In this document: piece after piece, positions 1-5,148 of the stretch
Layout: every line of letters starts with the position of its first letter
How positions within the stretch are numbered: the first letter of the stretch is position 1
NCBI GenBank assembly: GCA_003455655.1
Contig: DMQP01000027.1
Coordinates: 1-5,148, forward strand
Direction: 5' to 3'
DNA: 5,148 nt
From: Treponema sp.
GTDB lineage: Bacteria; Spirochaetota; Spirochaetia; Treponematales; Treponemataceae
Position numbers and translations under genes: made by a program
The notes under the pieces: generated by a model
Told to the model about the DNA's origin: nothing
The model's database searches: none
Seen by the model: only the letters and a program-made list of their open reading frames with translations

Positions 1-290
1 TCATAGACAGCATCTGAAAAAAAGCCTTTTGCAGAAGTGACTCTTTCTTTAAGCGAAAGAATATGGGGTGAAGTATAAAGACCAACAGAATACTGAGCTT
101 GATCAAGAATTGATGCTATCATTGTTGAAGTACTGCCCTTACCTTTTGATCCACCGACATGAAACGAAGGGTGCAGCTCTTGGGGATTTCCCAAACGCTT
201 ACACATAAACTGCATGGTATCTAACCAAAACATATTCTTTTGTGGCAGCTTTTCAAAATTCAAAAAAGAGTCAAGCCATTTTTCAAACAC
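1..290 (-). CDS. folC: Folylpolyglutamate synthase / dihydrofolate synthase, N-terminal part (runs off the left edge)
   Basis: This is the 5' part of a gene cut by the window edge: 96 whole codons are visible from a GTG start at 290-288. FolC is a cytosolic ATP-dependent ligase that adds glutamate to folates and in many bacteria also makes dihydrofolate from dihydropteroate. The visible protein has the Mur-ligase-like P-loop HVGGSKGKGS at residues 44-53, in the place of the usual HVxGTNGKGS, followed by GLYTSPHILSLKERV-type residues (70-84), the family's hallmark GLYTSPH...ERI segment. That segment separates FolC from true Mur ligases. The GTG start is chosen because GGAGGA lies 7 nt upstream and the stop of the preceding gene is only 3 bp away, which suggests translational coupling. 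Whether it is bifunctional cannot be judged from this fragment. The Ser-Lys in the P-loop replaces the commoner Thr-Asn and keeps the GKGS core. The family call is secure; the rest of the gene is not visible. Confidence 0.9.
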   Translation of the reverse strand, partial: MFEKWLDSFLNFEKLPQKNMFWLDTMQFMCKRLGNPQELHPSFHVGGSKGKGSTSTMIASILDQAQYSVGLYTSPHILSLKERVTSAKGFFSDAVY

Positions 291-293
291 GAC

Positions 294-1175
294 TTATTCC
301 TCCATAAGATGCTCATAAGTCCAAGCACTAATTGCATAAGAATAGTTTACTGCTCTAACAGTTCGTGCACGGAATTCAGAATCTGCAAGTCCAGGAACAC
401 AAACCGCATTTACCAAATAAGAACCGTCATCTTGCTTAAAAAGAGAAAGCCTAAGTCCTGAACCGTCACCAAAATCTTTGCTAAAAGTTGTGTCGGCATT
501 TCCCTGACACAAAGCATTTTGTATAAGTCCCCGCCTCAAAAGCGATGAACTTTCTGCATCTGACAAACCGGTAACCAGTCTGGGGTAAATGTAAGGATCT
601 GCCCAAAAAGACTGGTTTAGCGTAAGATAGGTCATAATGTCAGAAGGAATGTCCCAAACAGTTCCCCGAGAAGAAGTACGAACTGCAATGCGTTGTGTAA
701 GTGTATCTTCCCTTCCAAAGTACAGTTGAGACAAAACAGAATCTGCTTCTCCGTAAAAGGTAAGACAAAATGCATCACTTTCTTCAAGATCAAAATCTTT
801 CCAAGAAGTAACTCGGTCTGAGCGTTTGTACATAGTTGTAACAGTCGAAGCAAGGGCAATAAGATTTTGAACACTTTGATTGTCGGCAGGCCAAATAAGC
901 GAATCGTTTGTACTGTCAGAACCAACCCAAGTTCCCTCACAGTTAAGTAAGGTTATTTTATGACGGTGGAACAAATCTACTGAATTGTCTTGCATTGAAA
1001 GTGTAATTGAATGAACTTGAGATGTGTACTTAGGATTTAGAAGAGCAGAATCTTGAGTGTCGGGAGCTTGCTTTTGTCGAATAAAAGGAAGTAAAGCAAC
1101 AAAGAGAATGAGTAAAAGCGCAAGATCAAATCCGAGGAAAATGAGCATGCCTTTTTTTGTTGATATGTATTTCAT
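294..1175 (-). CDS. DUF4340 domain-containing membrane-anchored protein, accessory to the GldFG-type ABC transporter
   Basis: This 293-residue protein has a short basic N-terminus (K2, K7, K8), one hydrophobic segment at about residues 9-32 and then a basic stop (R33, K35). It is therefore probably anchored by its N-terminus with the rest outside the cytoplasmic membrane. There is no lipobox cysteine. The soluble part resembles DUF4340: a WPAD segment at 95-98 followed by a helix-like stretch ending in YKRSDRV and a W-x-x-F pair (125-128), then LYFGRED (151-157), an R-containing strand, and SFWADPYIYP near 189-198. DUF4340 genes commonly follow GldG genes, and the family has no established biochemical role. 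The inferred role is an extracytoplasmic partner of the transporter encoded just upstream. The ATG overlaps the upstream stop codon as TAATG, and AGGGGG lies 5 nt before it. An in-frame A7 run occupies codons 6-8. An ATG at codon 10 is a possible but less likely start, since it would remove the basic N-terminus. Confidence 0.8.
   Translation of the reverse strand: MKYISTKKGMLIFLGFDLALLLILFVALLPFIRQKQAPDTQDSALLNPKYTSQVHSITLSMQDNSVDLFHRHKITLLNCEGTWVGSDSTNDSLIWPADNQSVQNLIALASTVTTMYKRSDRVTSWKDFDLEESDAFCLTFYGEADSVLSQLYFGREDTLTQRIAVRTSSRGTVWDIPSDIMTYLTLNQSFWADPYIYPRLVTGLSDAESSSLLRRGLIQNALCQGNADTTFSKDFGDGSGLRLSLFKQDDGSYLVNAVCVPGLADSEFRARTVRAVNYSYAISAWTYEHLMEE
298..303 (-). promoter_or_regulatory. 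Shine-Dalgarno site of folC
   Basis: GGAGGA on the minus strand lies inside the last codons of the DUF4340 gene, 7 nt before the GTG at 290. It is the strongest ribosome binding site in the window. It decides the folC start in favour of this GTG over the ATG codons further inside the gene. Confidence 0.75.
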
Positions 1176-3424
1176 TACAACCCCCTATTAAAGTTTTTGC
1201 GTTTTGTAAAAAAGAAAACATACAGAGCAAGAAGCAGTAAACAGGGAATGCCTATTACCAAAGCAAGCGTCTGTGATCTGCACGAAAGCCGTGTTGTTGC
1301 ATCCATTTTATATAAACTCGTATCGCGAATGTTGCGATTTTTTAGCGTAAGAATTTGTTCCTGACCGTTTAGTTTTAAAAGGGTATCTGTTAAAAAATCA
1401 TAAGCTCTAAAATCAGCAGATGAAGAACTTGCTCCGTAGCTAAGCATTTGTGTTGTAAGTGCATACTGATCGCCCCACACATAGAGTTGACCACCAGAAG
1501 AATCCATTAGTGCATGAACTGCAAAATTGAATGTACGGTAAAGTGTAGCGTCTTCACTTGTTTGAGGAACTGCAAAGGGATTTGTCTCAAATTTTCCGTC
1601 AACTGCTTTAATCTGCCACGCATGGTCTGATGAAACTAAAACAGGAGTAAGAGTGCTGTGATAGGCAGAAAGTGCAGAAGTATCGTCTAAATCAATAGCA
1701 CAAGGCCAAAATAAAGTCATACCAGTAGGAGCATTTGTTTGAGCCATAAGAGAAGGCCACAAAGGATAGTTTAAATATTCTGTTCGTTCAGTAGTAGGAA
1801 GACCTTCTGCTGTTTGCGATGAAGTAAGAGTGAGTGTAAAGTTTGAAATATCTGCAGTAAGTGAATTATAAAAGAAAATGCCAAAGTCAAAGAGCATAAG
1901 ATCAAGTGCATCTTCTTCTGCGCTAACAGACCAGTCCCCTTCTGGACCAACCGCAATTTCATAGGGAGTTGTTGCAATAAGTGCTTTAGAACCAGAAGCA
2001 ATAAAATCTTCCAGGGCACGGGCATCGGAAGGAGTACAAGATGACGAACCTAACATAAGTAAAGGAACCGATTTTAACTGAGTAAAGGGAACAAGGTCTG
2101 CATTTTCTTCGCATTGAGAAGGCAGATATGTTTGGACCGTTACAAATCCTTGCGACTGTAACCAGGGAATAACATAGGCATAATCACTTTGAATATCAAG
2201 AGAATTGCCTACGAGCACTTGAACACTGCGTACGGTTCCCCTTACTAAACTTTGAATGCGACTGGTTAAATCATATTCAAGTGTTGTTGTATCAAGCACA
2301 AAGGGAAGCACTTCTGTTGACCCCAAATATGAAATAACAACAGCAGAATAAACGGTAGCATAAGAAGTTGTTTCTCTGCCAGAAGTGTCTATTGTTTGAC
2401 CGTAAATGCCATGTCGATTTAAAAGCTCAGCATTAGAATCTTTTGCAGGATCTACAAGTTCAAATGAAATGTATTTTGATTCATCTGCATAAGCACGCAA
2501 AAAATCTTCTACATCAACTATTTGCGGATACAGGTCTTTAAGTGTTTTGCTTCGGTAATAAGAAATGGTTAAAGGATCTTGCACTTCTTGTACAAGGGTT
2601 TTGCTGTAAGCACTTACGGTAAACTGACGGTTTGTAGTAGTGTCAATACGAAAACGAATAAGAGCTGAATCTGCAAACAAAAGAACAAAAGCTGTCACTG
2701 AAAGAAGAACAAGGCGCTTGAGTGTAAGACTTTTGTTTCCTCGTTTACATTCAAGACACAAAGCTCCAGAAGCTATAAAAGCAAGAGTCGCAATAATAAA
2801 AAATAAAATATCTTGAGTATCTATAATGCCCTTTGAAGCTGCATCAAAATGCCAAGCAAAAGAAAGCGAATGAAAAAGCGTTTGAATCCACTCAGGAAGG
2901 TTTACATACAGGGGAACTAAATGAGAAAAAGACGAAAGCGCAAGGAGTGCGGCTCCCGCTAAGAAGGCAGCTCCCGTTTGAGATATAAGTGTTCCTAAAA
3001 AAAGACAAGCAGAAACCGCACATGCTGAATACAAAAGTAAAAGTGCATAACCACATAGCAAAGGTGGCAGTTCTACATCTCCAAACAGTGAAACTGCAAG
3101 GGGAACAGTAAGTGTAAGTACTATCATTCCCGCACAAAGCGTTAATACCGCAAGAACTTGTGCCGCAATAACTGAAACTGAAGAAAGCGGATAGGAAAGT
3201 TCACGGCCTCGGTAAGGAACAGATGCACACAAGGCGGGAATAACCACAATGCTTACCGTTGGGAAAGCGGTAAAAAATTGGCGTAAGTCGCTTGTTCCTG
3301 TAGTAAAAAACTGCTGAACTAAAAAAAACTGTACTGCAGCAAAAGAAACATATACAGCAGCGGCTACATAAGGAAAAACAGAAGAAAGCAAAACAGAAAG
3401 AACATGACCATACAGACGCTTCAT
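1175..3424 (-). CDS. Fused ABC-2 permease and GldG-like protein (GldF-GldG fusion)
   Basis: This 749-residue protein joins two parts that are separate genes in gliding Bacteroidota. Residues 1 to about 225 form an ABC-2 type permease with about six hydrophobic segments (roughly 10-40, 53-68, 86-114, 121-148, 151-175 and 205-223). YRGRELSYPLSS at 71-82 stands where ABC-2 permeases have their conserved cytoplasmic E-R-x-x-G-T/S-x-x-x-L-x-x-S-P motif. Another membrane segment (about 238-256) leads into the GldG part, which begins RIDTTTNRQFTVSAYSK (259-275) and continues with PLTISYYRS and FELVDPAKD, all typical of GldG. LEYDLTSRIQSL (382-393) is a further family marker. Residues 400-490 look like the IFT52/GldG-type Rossmann-like domain. 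A final membrane segment (about 718-740) is followed by a basic tail, KRKNFNR, so the large domain should lie outside the cytoplasm. It presumably works with the ATPase encoded immediately upstream; the substrate is unknown. The start is fixed by AGGAG 7 nt upstream and by the TAATG overlap with the ATPase stop. No truncation is seen. Confidence 0.85.
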   Translation of the reverse strand: MKRLYGHVLSVLLSSVFPYVAAAVYVSFAAVQFFLVQQFFTTGTSDLRQFFTAFPTVSIVVIPALCASVPYRGRELSYPLSSVSVIAAQVLAVLTLCAGMIVLTLTVPLAVSLFGDVELPPLLCGYALLLLYSACAVSACLFLGTLISQTGAAFLAGAALLALSSFSHLVPLYVNLPEWIQTLFHSLSFAWHFDAASKGIIDTQDILFFIIATLAFIASGALCLECKRGNKSLTLKRLVLLSVTAFVLLFADSALIRFRIDTTTNRQFTVSAYSKTLVQEVQDPLTISYYRSKTLKDLYPQIVDVEDFLRAYADESKYISFELVDPAKDSNAELLNRHGIYGQTIDTSGRETTSYATVYSAVVISYLGSTEVLPFVLDTTTLEYDLTSRIQSLVRGTVRSVQVLVGNSLDIQSDYAYVIPWLQSQGFVTVQTYLPSQCEENADLVPFTQLKSVPLLMLGSSSCTPSDARALEDFIASGSKALIATTPYEIAVGPEGDWSVSAEEDALDLMLFDFGIFFYNSLTADISNFTLTLTSSQTAEGLPTTERTEYLNYPLWPSLMAQTNAPTGMTLFWPCAIDLDDTSALSAYHSTLTPVLVSSDHAWQIKAVDGKFETNPFAVPQTSEDATLYRTFNFAVHALMDSSGGQLYVWGDQYALTTQMLSYGASSSSADFRAYDFLTDTLLKLNGQEQILTLKNRNIRDTSLYKMDATTRLSCRSQTLALVIGIPCLLLLALYVFFFTKRKNFNRGL
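1181..1186 (-). promoter_or_regulatory. Shine-Dalgarno site of the DUF4340 gene
   Basis: AGGGGG on the minus strand sits within the last codons of the upstream gene, 5 nt before the ATG at 1175. It matches the ideal AGGAGG at five of six positions. Together with the TAATG stop/start overlap it supports reinitiation or coupled translation. Confidence 0.55.
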
Positions 3425-4149
3425 TATTTTTCTCCTGTAAGAAGCAGAAAGGCCTGCTCTAAATTCTGAGTGTTCGTTTTACTAACAATTTCTTTTGCAG
3501 AACCGCTAGAAACAATAGAACCTTTATTCATAATGTATATGTAGTCGCACAAAGATAAAGCTTCGTCTATGTGATGTGTCGAAAAAACAACAGCTTTAGT
3601 TTGTGACAGTTTTTTTATAACAGAACGAATGCTTACTATTTGCGCTGGATCCAAACCGCCAGAAAATTCATCGAGTACAAGGACTTGAGGGTCTATACAA
3701 AGAGCACGAGCAAGACTGGTTCGTTGAGCAAATCCCTTTGAAAGCACAGAAACTTTTTTTTCAAGTACAGACTCTAGCTCTAAGTCTTTGACAACTTGAA
3801 CAATTTGTTCTTTTGCTTTTTCTTGTGGAAGTCCATACAACTTACATTCAAAAAAAAGAGTTTCTTTTACCGTAAGATTGGGGTCTAGTGTTGGTGTTTC
3901 ACTCACAAAGCCTGTCTTACTACGAATGTCACAAGGGTCTGTAGAACCGCAGACTGTAACTGTTCCGCTAGAAGGAAGCAACTTTCCACACAGAATATTT
4001 AAGACTGTAGACTTCCCTGCTCCATTAGGACCTAACAAACCAATGATGTGTCCAGCTTGAAATTCTATATTTACCTTTTCACAAGCGATAAGAGCATTTT
4101 TTCCATACACTTTTGTAAGATTAACAAGTGAAACTGAAGGTTTTTGCAT
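3424..4149 (-). CDS. ABC transporter ATP-binding protein (GldA / ABC-2 type)
   Basis: This 241-residue protein is a single ABC nucleotide-binding domain, the usual length for ABC-2 ATPases. It should be the cytoplasmic, ATP-hydrolysing subunit that dimerises under the GldFG permease encoded next. Visible motifs are Walker A GPNGAGKST (40-48), a Q-loop region GFVSETPTLDP in which Glu84 takes the place of Gln (as is usual in this subfamily), the signature LSKGF (136-140) instead of LSGGQ, Walker B VLVLD (156-160) with catalytic Glu161, the D-loop GGLDP (164-168), and the H-loop His192 in STHHIDEA. LSKG-type signatures are characteristic of GldA/NatA-like ATPases. The catalytic residues are all present. 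The D-loop is preceded by EFSG where EPTS or EPTN is usual. The ATG lies 3 bp after the rnz stop, and no good Shine-Dalgarno sequence is visible, so translation may depend on coupling to rnz. Its last base pair region overlaps the next gene by 1 base. The transported substrate cannot be inferred. Confidence 0.92.
   Translation of the reverse strand: MQKPSVSLVNLTKVYGKNALIACEKVNIEFQAGHIIGLLGPNGAGKSTVLNILCGKLLPSSGTVTVCGSTDPCDIRSKTGFVSETPTLDPNLTVKETLFFECKLYGLPQEKAKEQIVQVVKDLELESVLEKKVSVLSKGFAQRTSLARALCIDPQVLVLDEFSGGLDPAQIVSIRSVIKKLSQTKAVVFSTHHIDEALSLCDYIYIMNKGSIVSSGSAKEIVSKTNTQNLEQAFLLLTGEK
3432..3436 (-). promoter_or_regulatory. Shine-Dalgarno site of the GldFG fusion gene
   Basis: AGGAG on the minus strand lies 7 nt before the ATG at 3424, inside the final codons of the ATPase gene. 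It supports this start and coupled translation across the TAATG overlap. Confidence 0.65.
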
Positions 4150-4152
4150 AGA

Positions 4153-5073
4153 CTAATCTCGGTATGGAATTTCAAAGCGCATACGGTCACGAGTAAGTTC
4201 CATAGCAGGATACACTTCTTGTGCCTGAGAAAGCAGTTCTGGCAATTCTTTGTCTGTATAGCGAGGACTGTAGTGAATAAGGGCTGCTCTAAGTACATGA
4301 GCATCGCGGGCAATGGTTGCAGACTGACGACTTGTCATGTGCTTTTTTTCACGCGCTTGATCTTCACAGTCATCTTTAAACATACCTTCGCAAATAAGTA
4401 AATCACTTCCCTGCACTTCTTTTGCAATTGAAGGAAGATAGAGTGTGTCGGTTACATAACTAAATTTTCTTCCGCTCCGAGGTTTTCCTACAACTTCTTG
4501 AGGAGTCACTTCAACTCCATCTGCATTAAGAACAGACTGACCGTGTTGCAGTTTGCCCCACAGTGGTCCACGAGGAACTTTTAACTCTTCTGCTCTTTGC
4601 GGATTAAATTCACCTGGACGATCAACTTCTTCAAGTGTGTAGCCAACACAAGTTTTTGTATGATCAAGGGGGAAAGCACGCACATAAAATCCATCGCCTT
4701 CGTAGACAAGGCAGGGAGCTTGTATTTCTTTAACAACAATAGGATAGTTAATGTACATGTCTAACACTTTACGGCTTGTGTTAATGTATTCAGCAATGCG
4801 GGGAGGACCAAAAATGTAAAGCGGTTCGTTTCTGTCTACTTGAGCAGAAAGCATAAGAATTCCCGGAAGTCCGGTAACATGGTCAGCATGTGTATGAGAA
4901 ACAAAAATGCAAGAAATTTTTTTCCACTTGAGGTTTAGTCTACGGAGCGAAACTTGAGTTCCTTCTCCGCCATCAAATAAAAACAAATCTCCATCACGGC
5001 GCAAGAGCATCGATGTAAGGTGACGATACGGTAAGGGCATCATACCACCGCATCCCAGACAAAAGGCTTCCAT
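4153..5073 (-). CDS. rnz: Ribonuclease Z (tRNA 3'-processing endonuclease)
   Basis: RNase Z is a cytosolic zinc-dependent endonuclease that removes the 3' trailer of precursor tRNAs. The protein is 306 residues from the chosen ATG, the normal length for the short bacterial form. It is a metallo-beta-lactamase fold enzyme: the N-terminal strand MEAFCLGCGG, then FDGGEGTQ (33-40), the metal-binding HTHADH at 60-65 with catalytic Asp64, His138 in FPLDHTK, Asp209 in YVTDT, and the last ligand His267 in HYSPRY. A GPLWGKLQHG segment (169-178) is typical of RNase Z and separates it from other beta-lactamase fold proteins. The HEAT loop reads CEGM (228-231) and the HST loop HMT (245-247), so the loop Glu and the HST His are kept while the HEAT His is Cys. 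The start was chosen because AAGGG lies 7 nt before this ATG and the protein then aligns with the N-terminus of E. coli RNase Z. An ATG at 5079 and a GTG at 5094 are in-frame alternatives. An in-frame TAG at 5101-5103 closes the frame upstream. Confidence 0.95.
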   Translation of the reverse strand: MEAFCLGCGGMMPLPYRHLTSMLLRRDGDLFLFDGGEGTQVSLRRLNLKWKKISCIFVSHTHADHVTGLPGILMLSAQVDRNEPLYIFGPPRIAEYINTSRKVLDMYINYPIVVKEIQAPCLVYEGDGFYVRAFPLDHTKTCVGYTLEEVDRPGEFNPQRAEELKVPRGPLWGKLQHGQSVLNADGVEVTPQEVVGKPRSGRKFSYVTDTLYLPSIAKEVQGSDLLICEGMFKDDCEDQAREKKHMTSRQSATIARDAHVLRAALIHYSPRYTDKELPELLSQAQEVYPAMELTRDRMRFEIPYRD

Positions 5074-5080
5074 GTTCATG

Positions 5081-5085
5081 CCCTT
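5081..5085 (-). promoter_or_regulatory. Shine-Dalgarno site of rnz
   Basis: AAGGG on the minus strand is 7 nt before the ATG at 5073 and only 1 nt before the ATG at 5079. It would lie inside the gene if the GTG at 5094 were used, and that GTG has no good site of its own. This favours the 5073 start. Confidence 0.55.
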
Positions 5086-5103
5086 AGTGTACACGAAATG
5101 CTA

Positions 5104-5148
5104 TTTTTCTTCAACAGAACGCAATTTTTATTTTCCAGACAGTTCATG
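5104..5148. other. Leader region upstream of rnz, no clear signal
   Basis: This short AT-rich stretch lies between the window edge and the start of the rnz reading frame. No promoter with both a good -35 and -10 box is visible, nor any terminator hairpin. On the minus strand one frame carries a stop at 5128-5130. Another stays open from the edge down to a TGA at 5076-5078, which overlaps the rnz ATG at 5079. Either frame could be the tail of an upstream gene, but too little is visible to decide. Confidence 0.3.

Noticed and set aside
240..461. Plus-strand reading frame of 73 codons across the folC/DUF4340 junction
   Set aside because: It lies opposite two well-supported minus-strand genes, has no recognisable protein features and no ribosome site.
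632..940. Minus-strand frame of 102 codons inside the DUF4340 gene
   Set aside because: It is a Leu/Phe-rich out-of-frame reading of a supported gene, without its own start signals.
3321..3328. A8 run on the plus strand (T8 in the permease gene) as a phase-variation tract
   Set aside because: It encodes Phe-Phe-Leu in a membrane helix, the frame is intact, and runs of eight are expected by chance at this base composition.
4150..4152. Terminator or promoter between rnz and the ATPase gene
   Set aside because: Only 3 bp separate the genes, and no hairpin followed by a T-run was seen around the junction.
4144..4401. Plus-strand reading frame of 85 codons inside rnz
   Set aside because: It is antisense to conserved RNase Z motifs, and its composition looks like a shadow of that gene.
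4917..4923. A7 run in rnz (minus strand) as a slippery site
   Set aside because: The codon frame is TGG AAA AAA ATT, which does not fit the X XXY YYZ pattern needed for tandem -1 slippage.
5096..5128. Possible promoter before rnz (TTGCGT with an AT-rich TAGCAT downstream on the minus strand)
   Set aside because: The spacer is too short (15 nt) and the -10-like box is poor, so in AT-rich DNA this match is not meaningful.
1..5148. CRISPR array, tRNA/rRNA genes, insertion sequence ends, long direct or inverted repeats
   Set aside because: Reading through the window showed continuous minus-strand coding sequence with no repeated units or RNA gene signatures.

Overview
The window looks like an ordinary stretch of bacterial chromosome, fully packed with coding sequence, and every gene lies on the minus strand. 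The GC content is roughly 40 % by eye. The style of the RNase Z (N-terminal GCGGMMPLP, HEAT loop written CEGMF), the FolC P-loop (GGSKGKGS), and an ABC operon with a fused GldF-GldG protein plus a DUF4340 protein together suggest a spirochaete, most likely a Treponema-like organism. This assignment comes from remembered family features, not from a search, and is held with moderate confidence.

Read in the direction of transcription (high to low coordinates), the layout is: rnz (tRNA 3'-processing endonuclease, about 5073 to 4153); an ABC transporter ATPase of the GldA/ABC-2 type (4149 to 3424); a 749-residue fused ABC-2 permease and GldG-like periplasmic protein (3424 to 1175); a 293-residue membrane-anchored DUF4340 protein (1175 to 294); and the first 96 codons of folC (from a GTG at 290, running off the left edge). 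Upstream of rnz about 75 bp remain, with no convincing promoter.

The spacing is extremely tight. There are 3 bp between rnz and the ATPase gene, a 1-base TAATG overlap at each of the next two junctions, and 3 bp before folC. No terminator fits between any of them, so all five genes are probably one transcript with translational coupling. The three middle genes form a self-contained module: a cytoplasmic ATPase, a membrane permease carrying a large extracytoplasmic GldG domain, and an anchored extracytoplasmic partner. It resembles the GldA-GldF-GldG set first known from gliding bacteria, but such sets are widespread in non-gliding bacteria and the substrate is unknown. rnz and folC are housekeeping genes with no obvious functional tie to it.

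No RNA genes, mobile elements, CRISPR arrays, long repeats or foreign-looking segments were seen. The main points for a second look are the uncharacterised GldFG/DUF4340 exporter and its place between rnz and folC, the variant HEAT loop of RNase Z, and the GTG-started folC at the edge.
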